From Pseudomonadales bacterium (GTDB lineage: Bacteria > Pseudomonadota > Gammaproteobacteria > Pseudomonadales > Azotimanducaceae), in the NCBI GenBank assembly GCA_017854255.1, contig JAFMIA010000020.1, positions 6,136-45,475 on the forward strand: a DNA stretch of 39,340 bases, read 5' to 3'. Under the pieces are notes generated by a model, which was not told where the DNA came from, searched no databases, and saw only the letters and a program-made list of their open reading frames with translations. Shown here in pieces: positions 1-8,455 of the stretch. The translations under genes were made by a program, and so were the position numbers. The first letter of the stretch is position 1. Every line of letters starts with the position of its first letter.

Positions 1-107
1 CCTGATTTTATGACCTGATTTTGAATTTTTGGAAAGCGTTGTTGACAGTCATCAGACAGAACGGGATTCCAGAGCTTGATAATCGCGTTTAAAAACAAGG
101 AATGAGC
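1..107. other. Intergenic region upstream of cmk
   Basis: No gene is visible in this short stretch. It opens with a direct repeat of CCTGATTTT (positions 1-9 and 14-22). The only clear functional sequence is a Shine-Dalgarno AAGG at 97-100, which serves cmk. The upstream gene, often aroA in this neighbourhood in other gammaproteobacteria, lies outside the window. Confidence 0.4.
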
Positions 108-791
108 ATGACTGAGCCGGTTGTTATTGCAATCGATGGGCCGAGCGGTGCCGGCAAGGGGGCCGTTACCCAGCATTTGGCGCAACGGACGGGGTTTCAT
201 GTGCTTGATAGCGGCGCGCTGTATCGATTGACCGGGCTTGCGGCAAGACTTGATGGTATTGAGCTGTCTGATGCGCCAGCGGTTGCCGCCGTTGCGCGCG
301 GGCTGGCGGTGCAGTTTATTCCGACCCAATCTGGCAACGAGCCTTTCGAGATCATGCTCCGAGGGGTGGCTGTGACCGACTCGATTAGAACGGATCAAGC
401 GGGTGTCGATGCCTCAACCGTTGCAGCACTGCCAATGGTGCGCGCAGCCCTTGGGGACCGACAGCAAGCGTTTCGACAAGCCCCAGGCTTGATTGCTGAT
501 GGGCGCGATATGGGGACGGTGGTGTTTAAAGATGCTTTGGTGAAAATTTTCTTGACGGCCAGCCCTGAAATTCGGGCTGAGCGGCGCTATAACCAGTTGA
601 AAAATAAGGATATGGATGTTAGCCTTCCCGCCCTTCTGGAGAGTATTCAGGCACGAGATACGCTCGATTCGAATCGAGCGGTCGCGCCCCTGAAGCCCGC
701 AGAGGATGCTGTCGTGATTGACAGCTCGGGCATGCCATTGGAGGCGGTCCACGAGGCAATCTGGGCGGTCGTGAGTAAAGTTGTAACCTAA
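108..791 (+). CDS. cmk: Cytidylate kinase (CMP/dCMP kinase)
   Basis: This enzyme phosphorylates CMP and dCMP with ATP in the cytosol, feeding CDP/dCDP to RNA, DNA and lipid synthesis. The P-loop GPSGAGKG lies near the N-terminus. The nucleotide-binding and lid motifs DSGALYRL, DGRDMGTVVF and RAERRYNQL follow in the order normal for the family, and about 227 residues is the expected size. An in-frame ATG exists at 102, but only the ATG at 108 sits at proper spacing (7 nt) from the AAGG at 97-100, so 108 is preferred. The gene stands immediately before rpsA, the classic cmk-rpsA pairing. Its last codons are built from the first units of a tandem 13-bp repeat that continues into the intergenic region. 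Confidence 0.96.
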   Translation: MTEPVVIAIDGPSGAGKGAVTQHLAQRTGFHVLDSGALYRLTGLAARLDGIELSDAPAVAAVARGLAVQFIPTQSGNEPFEIMLRGVAVTDSIRTDQAGVDASTVAALPMVRAALGDRQQAFRQAPGLIADGRDMGTVVFKDALVKIFLTASPEIRAERRYNQLKNKDMDVSLPALLESIQARDTLDSNRAVAPLKPAEDAVVIDSSGMPLEAVHEAIWAVVSKVVT

Positions 792-886
792 GCTTGTAAA
801 GCAAGTAGGTAACTAAAGGTTGTAACTAAAGGTTGTAACTAAAGGTTGTAGATTAAAGTTGTAAATTAAAGTGGTCAATAAAGTCG
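771..886 (+). repeat. Tandem 13-bp degenerate repeat, cmk end to rpsA leader
   Basis: About nine consecutive units of 12-13 bp can be read. The three central units (809-821, 822-834, 835-847) are identical, GTAACTAAAGGTT. Flanking units at 783-795, 796-808, 848-860, 861-873 and 874-886 are diverged, and a 12-bp version at 771-782 lies inside cmk. The cmk stop codon (789-791) is itself within a unit. Each central unit carries an AAAGG core resembling a Shine-Dalgarno sequence. Function is unknown. It could reflect replication slippage or affect rpsA leader structure or mRNA stability. Confidence 0.85.
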
Positions 887-983
887 TTTAATCAGTGCCA
901 ACACACAACGCTGATAAGATGATTAATCAATGGACGGGTCTAAGTTGGAAGGCGCGAGGGGGTTAAACCCCAAGGAAAAATAC

Positions 984-2675
984 ATGAGCGAAAGTTTTGC
1001 AGAACTATTTGAAGAAAGTCTAAAGACCGTTGAATTAAAGTCTGGCTCAATTATCACCGGTGTGGTGGTCGATATTGACTCAGAGTGGGTCACCGTTCAC
1101 GCAGGATTGAAATCCGAAGGGATCATCCAAAGATCCGAGTTTTTGAACGAAAAAGGCGAGTTAGAAATTGAAATTGGCGCGACCGTCCGAGTGGCGATGG
1201 AGTCAGTGGATGATGGCTTTGGTGAAACCAAGCTCTCTAGAGAAAAAGCCAAGCGAAATGAGTCTTGGGAAGTACTAGAGAAGGTTTACGAAGATCAAGA
1301 AGTGATTGAGGGGTATATCAGTGGTCGTGTGAAAGGCGGCTTCACGGTTGAAATCCGCGACATTCGGGCCTTCCTACCGGGTTCTTTGGTTGATGTGCGT
1401 CCGCTTCGCGATAACGAAACACTCGAAGGCCAAACGCTTGAATTTAAAGTGATCAAGCTTGACCAAAAGCGCAATAACGTCGTCGTTTCACGCCGCGCGG
1501 TACTTGAAGCAGAAAATAGCGTTGAACGAGATGAGTTGCTCAAGAACTTGCAAGAGGGTCATGAGCTTAAGGGTATCGTTAAGAACCTCACAGATTACGG
1601 CGCGTTCGTTGACCTCGGTGGTATTGATGGTCTGTTGCACATTACCGACATGTCTTGGAAGCGCATCAAGCATCCGAGCGAAATTGTTGCTGTCGGCGAT
1701 GAAATTGATGTGAAGGTGCTCAAGTTTGATCGCGAACGTAATCGCGTTTCCTTGGGTCTCAAGCAGCTGGGTGAAGATCCTTGGGTTGCGATTACTCGGC
1801 GTTACCCAGAAGGCGCTCGAACGGTTGCTAAGGTTACAAACCTGACCGACTACGGGTGCTTTGCTGAGTTGGAAGAAGGGGTTGAAGGGTTGGTCCATGT
1901 CTCCGAAATGGATTGGACAAACCGAAACATTCACCCATCGAAAGTGGTTCAGGTTGGCGATGAAGTTGAAGTCATGGTGCTTGATATCGACGAAGAACGT
2001 CGTCGTATCTCCCTCGGGATTAAGCAGTGTAAGGGCAATCCTTGGGAAGAGTTCTCCGGCCAGCACAGCAAAGGCGACAAGATTAAAGGGTACATCAAGT
2101 CGATCACTGACTTCGGGATCTTTATTGGTCTTGAAGGCGAAATCGATGGTTTGGTTCATCTTTCTGATATCTCCTGGAATGAGCCGGGTGAGCAAGCGGT
2201 TCGTCGATTCACCAAGGGTGATGAAATTGAAACCTTGATTCTTGCGATTGATCCAGAGCGTGAAAGAATTTCATTGGGTCTGAAGCAGATGGAACAGGAT
2301 CCTTTCTCCGATTACACGGCGATTAACGATAAGAATTCGATTGTCAAAGGGGTGGTTAAAGAAGTCGATGCCAAGCAAGCGATTTTGCAAATGGCGGATG
2401 ACGTTGAAGCTACTTTGAAGGCGGGCGACTTGTCGATGGATCACGTAGCGGATGCAAGGACCGTGCTGAGCGTTGGTGATGAAATCGAAGTGAAAATCAT
2501 CAATGTTGATCGTAAGAATCGAGGCTTAACGGTTTCGATTAAAGCGAAGGACATGGCGGATGAGCAGACTGCTGTGAAGGAGCATCGTGAACGTGAAGTG
2601 GCCGCAGTGACGCCTGCAACGCTTGGTGATCTAATCAAGCAAGAGCAGGATCGAGCGGCATCAGACGCGGAATAG
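984..2675 (+). CDS. rpsA: 30S ribosomal protein S1
   Basis: S1 binds mRNA on the 30S subunit and is needed to initiate on most structured leaders. The 563-residue product has the expected chain of six S1 (OB-fold) RNA-binding repeats. The repeat signatures [23 protein letters not shown], [19 protein letters not shown] and [19 protein letters not shown]-type segments are easy to see in the middle. The N-terminus [13 protein letters not shown] matches the E. coli protein closely. An in-frame ATG at 930 would add 18 unrelated residues. The ATG at 984 has AAGGA at 972-976 and fits the family start, so it is chosen. The stop is only 7 nt from ihfB. The upstream leader holds a tandem 13-bp repeat. 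S1 is autoregulated in E. coli, but no matching element was recognised here. Confidence 0.97.
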   Translation: MSESFAELFEESLKTVELKSGSIITGVVVDIDSEWVTVHAGLKSEGIIQRSEFLNEKGELEIEIGATVRVAMESVDDGFGETKLSREKAKRNESWEVLEKVYEDQEVIEGYISGRVKGGFTVEIRDIRAFLPGSLVDVRPLRDNETLEGQTLEFKVIKLDQKRNNVVVSRRAVLEAENSVERDELLKNLQEGHELKGIVKNLTDYGAFVDLGGIDGLLHITDMSWKRIKHPSEIVAVGDEIDVKVLKFDRERNRVSLGLKQLGEDPWVAITRRYPEGARTVAKVTNLTDYGCFAELEEGVEGLVHVSEMDWTNRNIHPSKVVQVGDEVEVMVLDIDEERRRISLGIKQCKGNPWEEFSGQHSKGDKIKGYIKSITDFGIFIGLEGEIDGLVHLSDISWNEPGEQAVRRFTKGDEIETLILAIDPERERISLGLKQMEQDPFSDYTAINDKNSIVKGVVKEVDAKQAILQMADDVEATLKAGDLSMDHVADARTVLSVGDEIEVKIINVDRKNRGLTVSIKAKDMADEQTAVKEHREREVAAVTPATLGDLIKQEQDRAASDAE

Positions 2676-2682
2676 TTAGGAC

Positions 2683-2982
2683 ATGACGAAATCAGAACTC
2701 ATTGAAAAGCTGGCTGCGGCCCAGGGCCAGCTCACTGCCAAGGATATGGAATTGGCGGTTAAAATGATTCTGGATCATATGTCCGACGCACTCGCTCGGG
2801 GTGAGCGGATTGAAATTCGGGGGTTCGGCAGCTTTTCGTTGCATTATCGAGCCCCACGAGTTGGCCGTAACCCAAAGACTGGAGAGCCGGTCTCATTGCC
2901 GGGCAAGTACGTGCCGCATTTCAAGCCGGGGAAAGAACTTCGTGAACGGGTCAATCCGGAAGCTGCTCACATCGACGCTTAA
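2683..2982 (+). CDS. ihfB: Integration host factor, beta subunit
   Basis: This is one half of the IHF heterodimer, which bends DNA sharply at specific sites and supports transcription, replication and recombination. The 99-residue protein carries the HU/IHF fold. It opens with [10 protein letters not shown] and has the DNA-intercalating arm segment [15 protein letters not shown], with the proline that wedges into the minor groove, followed by [17 protein letters not shown]. The alpha subunit is encoded about 12.4 kb downstream (ihfA), so both IHF subunits are in this window. It follows rpsA by 7 nt and is probably cotranscribed with it, as in E. coli. Confidence 0.97.
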   Translation: MTKSELIEKLAAAQGQLTAKDMELAVKMILDHMSDALARGERIEIRGFGSFSLHYRAPRVGRNPKTGEPVSLPGKYVPHFKPGKELRERVNPEAAHIDA

Positions 2983-3078
2983 AAGCGGATTAGATTGTTC
3001 AGGGTCTGGCTAGCTTTTGGGTGATAAAGGCTTGTGAGGTGCGGATGTGGGTTACCTAAGGTTGAGTAAAATGCATCC

Positions 3079-3306
3079 ATGAACTGGATCAAAGGTCTAC
3101 TGTTTCGACTGATATTACTAGTGGTGTTCATAGCACTTTTCTTGCTTGCTACCGAAAATAATCTTGATGTTTCGCTGCAGTTATTGTCGTTGCGCACGCC
3201 CGAGTTCCCATTATCTTGGTGGCTGGCGGGCACGCTCGTTTTAGGTATTGCATTGGGGCGTCTGTGGGCCTTGATTGGGCGCTGGTTTGGCGGAGGCCGC
3301 TCGTGA
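3079..3306 (+). CDS. lapA: LapA-type inner membrane protein (DUF1049)
   Basis: The 75-residue protein has two hydrophobic segments (about residues 5-24 and 43-64) separated by a short loop containing ATENNLDVSLQLL, the usual pattern of the LapA/DUF1049 family. LapA works with LapB at the inner membrane in control of lipopolysaccharide synthesis, through LpxC turnover. This copy is shorter than the E. coli protein (about 100 residues) because it ends soon after the second membrane segment and lacks the C-terminal coiled tail. It lies between ihfB and lapB, the standard gene order. A TAAAAT hexamer at 3067-3072 resembles a -10 box but lies too close to the start codon and has no good -35. Confidence 0.8.
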   Translation: MNWIKGLLFRLILLVVFIALFLLATENNLDVSLQLLSLRTPEFPLSWWLAGTLVLGIALGRLWALIGRWFGGGRS

Positions 3307-3391
3307 GGTGCAGTCTCATGGCTTTAAACCCTGAGTCTCGCGAGGTGGCACGGATTAGGGCCTCCGAAATCTGGGTTGCGGCGGTCGCTCA

Positions 3392-4540
3392 GTGAGTGAC
3401 TGGCTTCTGCTACCGCTGATTGTTTTGGCGATTGGGGTCGGGTGGTATCTCGGACGTCGCGAGCGCAAAAGCAGTCGCTATTACGAGCTGGGTCTCAGGC
3501 ACCTATTGAATGACGAGCCCGATCAGGCAGTGGCGACCCTCGTCACCGAACTCAATGTTGATAACGATAATGTCGATACGCACCTCGCCCTTGGCGGTTT
3601 GCTACGACGTCGTGGTGAGCTCGAAAAGGCAGTTTTTGTACACGAGAATATTTTGAAGTGGGCGCGCCTGGATCAGGCGACGCGGCACAATGTTCAGATG
3701 GAATTGGCCAGAGACTATTTGCAGGCGGGGTTACTTGATCGAGCCGAGTCTATGTCGATGACCCTGGCTGCTGAAAACCCTCAATACCGTAGTGAAAGTC
3801 TGAAAATAACGCTTCAGGTTTATGAGAAGGAGCGGGATTGGCATCGCGCGATTGAGATTGCAAAGCAGGTCACAGGCGGCGCAGAAGAAGTCCAGATTGA
3901 ACGGGCGATCTCACACTATCTGTGCGAGCTTGCCGAGTTGAGCCTGATTCAAAACGATCCGGAGGCAGCTAAGGACTTTCTTGTTGATGCAATCGGGCAT
4001 TTTGCTCAAAACCCTCGCGTGAGCTTACTTCAAGGTCGAATTGCGCTAGAAGCCGGCGATCCTGGTTCTGCAATTCGCTTTTTAGAAAGAATTATCGAGC
4101 AGGAGCCGGTCTATGTTGCCGAGTCCATGGCTTTATTGGAAACAGCTCATGAAGCAATGGGCAGTGAGCAGGCGTATCGCCGCTATCTCGAGCACTGTCT
4201 AACGCTCTTCCCCTCCATTTCAGTGGTGCTGGCGTTAGGAAGGGTCATCCGAGACCAAGAGGGCACTGATGCTCTGGCGCGTTTTATTGCCAATCAGATG
4301 GCTCAGAACCCGACGCTTCGGGGTTTTATCGAGCTTATCGATATTAATCTTGGTGATGCTGAAGGCGCGATGCGGCAGAACCTCAATCTGCTGAAAAATT
4401 TTGCAGAAACAATGATTGCCGATAAACCCAACTATCGTTGTAGTAGTTGTGGGTTTGAAGGCAAGCGTATGCGCTGGCATTGCCCCAGTTGCCGCGGGTG
4501 GGCATCCATACGGCCTATCTTCGGCTTGGAAGGCGAGTAA
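3392..4540 (+). CDS. lapB: Lipopolysaccharide assembly protein B (TPR protein with rubredoxin-type domain)
   Basis: LapB is an inner-membrane-anchored adaptor that presents LpxC to the FtsH protease and coordinates LPS assembly. The 382-residue product begins with a membrane helix (about residues 4-18, followed by GRRERKSS). It continues through tandem TPR helices and ends in a metal-binding knuckle with two CxxC pairs, C350/C353 and C364/C367. Length and layout match E. coli LapB (YciM) closely. The start is a GTG with no strong Shine-Dalgarno, preceded by an 85-nt gap after lapA, so the exact start is less certain than the identity. Pairing with lapA supports the call. Confidence 0.92.
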   Translation: MSDWLLLPLIVLAIGVGWYLGRRERKSSRYYELGLRHLLNDEPDQAVATLVTELNVDNDNVDTHLALGGLLRRRGELEKAVFVHENILKWARLDQATRHNVQMELARDYLQAGLLDRAESMSMTLAAENPQYRSESLKITLQVYEKERDWHRAIEIAKQVTGGAEEVQIERAISHYLCELAELSLIQNDPEAAKDFLVDAIGHFAQNPRVSLLQGRIALEAGDPGSAIRFLERIIEQEPVYVAESMALLETAHEAMGSEQAYRRYLEHCLTLFPSISVVLALGRVIRDQEGTDALARFIANQMAQNPTLRGFIELIDINLGDAEGAMRQNLNLLKNFAETMIADKPNYRCSSCGFEGKRMRWHCPSCRGWASIRPIFGLEGE

Positions 4541-4586
4541 CCAACACGTCTTCAGGGTGTTCTCTCATAACCCGCTCCGTCACTGA

Positions 4587-4612
4587 CCACAGCGTTCTCT
4601 GTGGCGCTTCTT
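4587..4612 (+). terminator. Weak hairpin terminator candidate after lapB
   Basis: A 6-bp perfect stem CCACAG/CTGTGG (4587-4592 and 4599-4604) with a 6-nt loop is followed by a broken pyrimidine tract CGCTTCTTTATT. It lies 46 nt beyond the lapB stop and upstream of the comEA-like gene. The stem is short and the T-run interrupted, so termination would be partial at best. Confidence 0.35.
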
Positions 4613-4707
4613 TATTGTTGATCGCCTGGTCGAAAGGTCTGAGCGCACCGAGTGTTAATGGGTTCTGGCGTTCGCGCCAGACACAATTCATTAAACAAGG
4701 AGTTTCA

Positions 4708-5028
4708 ATGCAGATGATGAAAAAGCGAATGTGGGCGCAATGCCTTGGGGTCTTATTGTTGGTTGCTGGATTGGCCAGTGCCGCCCCGCCTGAGGAAGGC
4801 CAGGACGTCTTGCAGGGGCCTGTAACCGTAAACATTAACGAAGCCAACGCTGAGACGCTAGCGGCGGCGCTTGAAGGCATTGGACTCACTCGGGCCCAAG
4901 CGATTGTTGATTATCGAACACAGTTTGGCCGTTTTTACTCGGCTGAAGAGTTGTCCGCGGTTCGGGGTATTGGCATTAATACGATCAATCGGAATCTAGC
5001 TCGGATCCGAATTGACGAGCATCTCTAG
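4708..5028 (+). CDS. ComEA-like exported helix-hairpin-helix protein
   Basis: The 106-residue product starts with MQMMKKRMW and a hydrophobic signal peptide ending near ASAA (about residue 26). A single mature domain of two helix-hairpin-helix motifs follows (VNINEANAETLAAALEGIGL and the segment around LSAVRGIGINTINRNLARI). Such domains bind DNA non-specifically. ComEA homologues in the periplasm help pull in DNA during transformation, though small HhH proteins like this are widespread and often uncharacterised. The ATG at 4708 is preceded by AAGGAG at 4697-4702 and gives the signal peptide directly at the N-terminus. An open frame extends upstream to 4480, but it has no such site and overlaps lapB. 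Confidence 0.8.
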   Translation: MQMMKKRMWAQCLGVLLLVAGLASAAPPEEGQDVLQGPVTVNINEANAETLAAALEGIGLTRAQAIVDYRTQFGRFYSAEELSAVRGIGINTINRNLARIRIDEHL

Positions 5029-5047
5029 TCTTTTAAAATCCTCAAGG

Positions 5048-5074
5048 TGCGCGGCAGATAGGTTCTGCCGCGCA
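5048..5074. terminator. GC-rich hairpin between convergent genes
   Basis: A perfect 10-bp stem TGCGCGGCAG/CTGCCGCGCA (5048-5057 and 5065-5074) with a 7-nt loop lies between the ends of the comEA-like gene and the convergent reverse-strand gene. No T-run follows on either strand, so it may be a Rho-assisted terminator or a 3' end stabiliser rather than a classical intrinsic terminator. Confidence 0.45.
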
Positions 5075-5168
5075 TCGAAAGATCGTACAGCGCCATTGGG
5101 CCCGCGCGATTCTCGGCTGTGGCTCAATCATTGATTAATGATGTCATCCGAGTTCTCGGTAAACCGGC

Positions 5169-5558
5169 TTATTGCTTGAAGTTTTCCAGGCTCATTTGGT
5201 GATCAAAAACAGAGAGAAACTGAATCAATTCTCGATTCACCGTTCGCATATTGCCCTGTAATGCTAAGCCAAAATCTGCCCAAGCCTGAGTCTTTCGAAT
5301 TTGATCATTCCAGGCTTCCATTTCGGCCATTGATTCGTATCCGACAGTGATGACATGGGTCGCAACGTCGCCATCAGCCGCATTGCCATAACTGATCGCG
5401 GATAACCAAACCTCGCCTGGAAAAGCTTCTGCTGACTTGCTGGTCATCAACGCGTTAAAGGCCGTAACAACCGCTCCAGGGTCGCTAACATTAACCCGGA
5501 TGGCTTCCCACACCGTGTCCTTGTTCGAAACGGTACCCCAACCCATCAATGTTTCCAT
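5169..5558 (-). CDS. Hypothetical protein, possible dimeric alpha-beta barrel fold
   Basis: The 129-residue product is soluble, with no signal peptide or membrane segment, and I do not recognise a named family. The pattern of strands and helices around WEAIRVNVSDPGAVVTAFNAL, then VWLSAISYGNAADGDVATHVITVGYES and MAEMEAWNDQIRKT, resembles the ferredoxin-like halves of dimeric alpha-beta barrel proteins such as antibiotic-biosynthesis monooxygenases. That is a fold guess only. It is convergent with the comEA-like gene, with a GC-rich hairpin between the two. Upstream of its start are about 120 bp and then the tRNA-Asn terminator. Continuous reading frame and codon pattern support a real gene. 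Confidence 0.6.
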   Translation of the reverse strand: METLMGWGTVSNKDTVWEAIRVNVSDPGAVVTAFNALMTSKSAEAFPGEVWLSAISYGNAADGDVATHVITVGYESMAEMEAWNDQIRKTQAWADFGLALQGNMRTVNRELIQFLSVFDHQMSLENFKQ

Positions 5559-5716
5559 CGCGGACTTGATTATGGGCGTTTAAAGCATGGGTTCACTGGC
5601 TGATCTTTAGGCCCAAGACCGATGAGCGCGATTGTCTAAAGCGAGCTTTTAGAAGGGGTTTCTGCGAAGAAATTATTCCGCTTTGTTTGAGGGCGCTCTG
5701 GCGAAAATCGAGCTTA

Positions 5717-5752
5717 AAAACAAAAAAGGCCTGCATTGCTGCAAGCCTTTTT
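5717..5752 (-). terminator. Rho-independent terminator of tRNA-Asn
   Basis: Read on the minus strand, a stem formed by AAAAAGGC-TGCA and TGCA-GCCTTTTTT, with a 4-nt loop, is followed by a further T-run. It begins 11 nt after the CCA end of tRNA-Asn and is a convincing intrinsic terminator. A-rich flanks make it potentially bidirectional. Confidence 0.85.
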
Positions 5753-5762
5753 GGCGTCTAGA

Positions 5763-5838
5763 TGGCTCCCCGACCTGGGCTCGAACCAGGGACCCAATGA
5801 TTAACAGTCATTTGCTCTACCAACTGAGCTATCGGGGA
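5763..5838 (-). tRNA. tRNA-Asn (anticodon GTT)
   Basis: The 76-nt cloverleaf folds without mismatch. It has a 7-bp acceptor stem TCCCCGA/TCGGGGA, a D-arm with AGCTCAGTTGGTAGAGC, an anticodon stem AATGA/TCATT with loop CTGTTAA reading GTT, a T-arm with GGTTCGAGCCC, discriminator G and an encoded CCA. A promoter lies directly upstream at 5855-5883 and a terminator downstream, so it is a single-gene transcription unit divergent from uvrB. Confidence 0.97.
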
Positions 5839-5854
5839 TCATTGGAACGGTGCG

Positions 5855-5883
5855 ATTCTACGGGGATGTCGCGGGATCGTCAA
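5855..5883 (-). promoter_or_regulatory. Sigma-70 promoter of tRNA-Asn
   Basis: On the minus strand, TTGACG (5883-5878) and TAGAAT (5860-5855) are separated by exactly 17 bp. They lie about 17 nt ahead of the mature 5' end, followed by a GC-rich discriminator CGCACCG typical of stable-RNA promoters under stringent control. Confidence 0.75.
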
Positions 5884-5952
5884 TCGCTCTAACGCACATC
5901 AAGGCGTAATCTCAGGCATAATGCACAGCTTCCTAAAAAAAGCCGGCTGTTG

Positions 5953-7977
5953 ATGAAAAGCGTTCCCTTTGAAGTGGTTTCCAAGTTTTCGCCCGCGGGC
6001 GATCAGCCGACTGCAATTGCGTCGCTGGTCGAGGGGATCGAGTCTGGATTGGCCTCTCAAATGCTATTGGGTGTTACAGGCTCGGGGAAGACCTTTACCA
6101 TAGCCAATGTGGTGGCGCAGATCCAAAGACCAACCCTCGTCATGGCGCCGAATAAGACCCTTGCCGCGCAATTGTATGGTGAGTTCAAAGCTTTTTTCCC
6201 AAACAACGCGGTCGAATACTTTGTCTCCTATTACGACTATTACCAGCCCGAAGCGTATGTGCCGTCATCGGACACCTATATCGAGAAAGACTCGGCAATC
6301 AATGAGCATATCGAACAAATGCGGCTATCCGCGACCAAGGCGCTGCTTGAGCGACGGGATGCGTTGGTTGTGGCGTCTGTGTCGAGTATCTATGGCCTAG
6401 GCGATCCCGGCGCCTACTTGAAGATGGTGTTGCATTTGGATCGCGGCGATCGAGTGGATCAGCGTTTTATCCTGCGCCGGCTTGCTGAATTGCAGTACAC
6501 CCGGAATGATGTCGAATTGCGGCGGGCGACCTACCGAGTCAAAGGCGATGTCATCGACGTCTTCCCCGCCGAATCGGATAAGCAAGCGATTCGAATTGAA
6601 TTGTTTGATGATGAGATCGAGCAGATTACGTTGTTCGACCCATTAACCGGGGCGGTTGTTCGTAAGGTGCCCAGAATTACGATCTTCCCCAAGAGTCACT
6701 ACGTCACACCCAGAGAAACCATTGAGCGATCTTTTGACCTAATCAAGGCGGAGCTACAAGTTCGCCTCAAGCACCTGCAAGAGAACAATAAGTTGGTCGA
6801 AGCCCAAAGGCTCGAACAAAGAACACGTTACGACTTAGAGATGATCAAGGAATTGGGGTATTGCAATGGGATTGAGAATTATTCTCGTTATCTGTCGGGA
6901 CGCGCGCCAGGGGAGGCGCCGCCCACTTTGTATGATTATCTTCCCGATGATGCTTTGTTGGTCGTTGATGAGTCCCACGTATCGATCCCCCAGATTGGCG
7001 CGATGTATAAAGGGGATCGGGCGCGAAAAACGACCCTCGTTGAATACGGGTTCAGGCTGCCATCAGCTTTAGATAACCGTCCGATGCGATTTGAAGAGTG
7101 GGAAGCGGGGGCGCCGCAAGCCATTTTTGTCTCGGCAACGCCCGGGTCGTATGAAAAAGAAAAAGCGGGCCAAGTGGTTGAGCAGGTGGTTCGGCCGACG
7201 GGGCTTGTTGATCCTGAAATTGAGGTGCGGCCAGCCAAGACCCAAGTAGATGATGTCTTAGGCGAAATTCGGTTGCGGGTTGCCGTGAAAGAGCGGGTTC
7301 TGATTACGACGCTAACCAAGCGTATGGCGGAAGATCTGACGGATTACCTAGATGAAAATGGCGTGCGGGTACGCTACCTGCACTCAGATATTGACACGGT
7401 AGAGCGGGTTGAGATTATTCGCGACTTAAGGCTCGGCGAGTTTGATGTCTTGGTTGGCATTAACCTCTTGCGGGAAGGTCTTGATATGCCCGAAGTGTCG
7501 TTGGTTGCGATCCTCGACGCGGATAAAGAAGGCTTTTTAAGATCCGACCGATCGCTGATTCAGACCATCGGCCGTGCGGCTCGTAACCTGCAAGGTAAAG
7601 CGATTCTCTATGGCGATAAGATCACCAACTCGATGCGACGGGCAATGGACGAGACCGATCGCCGCCGTGAAAAGCAAGAAGCTTTTAATACGCTGCATGG
7701 TATTGAACCGGTGAGTATCTCTTCTGATATTTCCGATGTCATGGAAGGCGCTCGAGTGGTTGGTAAAAAAGGCGGTAAAGGCAAGGGCGATCGAAGCGGC
7801 CGTTCAAAGCGCCAACAAGCGGCTGATGAGGTGTTGGTGGCGCCGGACCAGGTTGAGAAGAACATTGTTGCCTTAGAGAAAGAAATGTTTTCCCTCGCGA
7901 AGGATCTGGAGTTTGAAGCGGCTGCACAGGTTCGAGATCGGATTGAGCAACTCCGTGAGCAATTTGTCCGCAATTAG
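5953..7977 (+). CDS. uvrB: Excinuclease ABC subunit B
   Basis: UvrB is the damage-verifying helicase-like subunit of nucleotide excision repair. It receives DNA from UvrA and recruits UvrC. The 674-residue protein is close to the E. coli protein along its whole length. Walker A GVTGSGKT is at residues 40-47, the beta-hairpin region is [15 protein letters not shown], the DEAD-like box is VVDESH, and helicase motifs include [15 protein letters not shown] and QTIGRAARN. The C-terminal UVR coiled coil ([16 protein letters not shown]) binds UvrC. A basic Gly/Lys-rich linker ([15 protein letters not shown]) precedes the coil. A TTG at 5950 directly before the ATG is a less likely start. A CATAAT -10-like hexamer lies at 5917-5922, but I see no LexA box of the CTGT-N8-ACAG type upstream. 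Confidence 0.98.
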   Translation: MKSVPFEVVSKFSPAGDQPTAIASLVEGIESGLASQMLLGVTGSGKTFTIANVVAQIQRPTLVMAPNKTLAAQLYGEFKAFFPNNAVEYFVSYYDYYQPEAYVPSSDTYIEKDSAINEHIEQMRLSATKALLERRDALVVASVSSIYGLGDPGAYLKMVLHLDRGDRVDQRFILRRLAELQYTRNDVELRRATYRVKGDVIDVFPAESDKQAIRIELFDDEIEQITLFDPLTGAVVRKVPRITIFPKSHYVTPRETIERSFDLIKAELQVRLKHLQENNKLVEAQRLEQRTRYDLEMIKELGYCNGIENYSRYLSGRAPGEAPPTLYDYLPDDALLVVDESHVSIPQIGAMYKGDRARKTTLVEYGFRLPSALDNRPMRFEEWEAGAPQAIFVSATPGSYEKEKAGQVVEQVVRPTGLVDPEIEVRPAKTQVDDVLGEIRLRVAVKERVLITTLTKRMAEDLTDYLDENGVRVRYLHSDIDTVERVEIIRDLRLGEFDVLVGINLLREGLDMPEVSLVAILDADKEGFLRSDRSLIQTIGRAARNLQGKAILYGDKITNSMRRAMDETDRRREKQEAFNTLHGIEPVSISSDISDVMEGARVVGKKGGKGKGDRSGRSKRQQAADEVLVAPDQVEKNIVALEKEMFSLAKDLEFEAAAQVRDRIEQLREQFVRN

Positions 7978-8296
7978 TCGGCTCGGTTTCGCCTTACGAC
8001 GCTGGGCCTAGATTGCGGGTCTTTTCATTGAGCTCTTTGAGTTTTCAAGGTGCAAGCGGACTTACCCAAACAAGCTTTGAATCAGGATCTTAAAGACGGT
8101 AAGATTGGCGCCGGTTCAAGTAGGAAAGCTTGCTGTATCTATAGAAAAGCAAGTTTTACGGTTCTTGGACGATGGCTTGTATTCGATAAAATCAAAGGCC
8201 GGGCCTTTGGTGCAGGATTCACCTTCAATGTGGATGATGTTGAAGGCTGAAAGTGATTGAAAATGCCTTGGGATTAATTAAAGGCGAGAAGACTTT
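7978..8296. other. Intergenic region between uvrB and tRNA-Val
   Basis: No gene is supported in these roughly 320 bases. A short open frame at 8050-8250 has no Shine-Dalgarno and no recognisable motif. No convincing terminator for uvrB or promoter for tRNA-Val was found by eye. Confidence 0.4.
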
Positions 8297-8373
8297 AGGA
8301 ACGTAGCTCAGTTGGTTAGAGCATCGCCTCGACAAGGCGAGGGTCGTCGGTTCGAATCCGACCGTTCCTACCA
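8297..8373 (+). tRNA. tRNA-Val (anticodon GAC), with C33
   Basis: The 77-nt cloverleaf has a perfect acceptor stem AGGAACG/CGTTCCT, discriminator A and an encoded CCA. It has a normal D-arm and T-arm (GGTTCGAATCC) and an anticodon stem TCGCC/GGCGA. The 7-nt anticodon loop reads TCGACAA, giving anticodon GAC for valine, but position 33 is C rather than the nearly invariant U. It lies 82 nt upstream of the thrS start and may be cotranscribed with it. I recall the same tRNA-Val/thrS adjacency in Pseudomonas. Confidence 0.93.
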
Positions 8374-8455
8374 AATCAGCGCGAATCAGCGCGACTTTTA
8401 TTGAACGAACCGCATGTGGCCTTTGGTAGGGGTCACCACTGAAAGGAGACGCATC

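Noticed and set aside
1488-2195. 235-codon minus-strand open frame inside rpsA
   Set aside because: It lies fully antisense to a highly conserved gene, has no ribosome-binding site and no recognisable domain. Long antisense frames are expected opposite regular codon usage.
5683-5892. 69-codon plus-strand frame overlapping tRNA-Asn
   Set aside because: It reads through the tRNA gene and its terminator on the opposite strand and cannot be a real protein.
5884-5952. LexA operator for uvrB
   Set aside because: No CTGT-N8-ACAG-type site is visible between the tRNA-Asn promoter and uvrB. A GCATAATGC palindrome there is too short and unlike the consensus.
8050-8250. 66-codon open frame between uvrB and tRNA-Val
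   Set aside because: No Shine-Dalgarno, mixed composition without domain signal, and not clearly a small protein.
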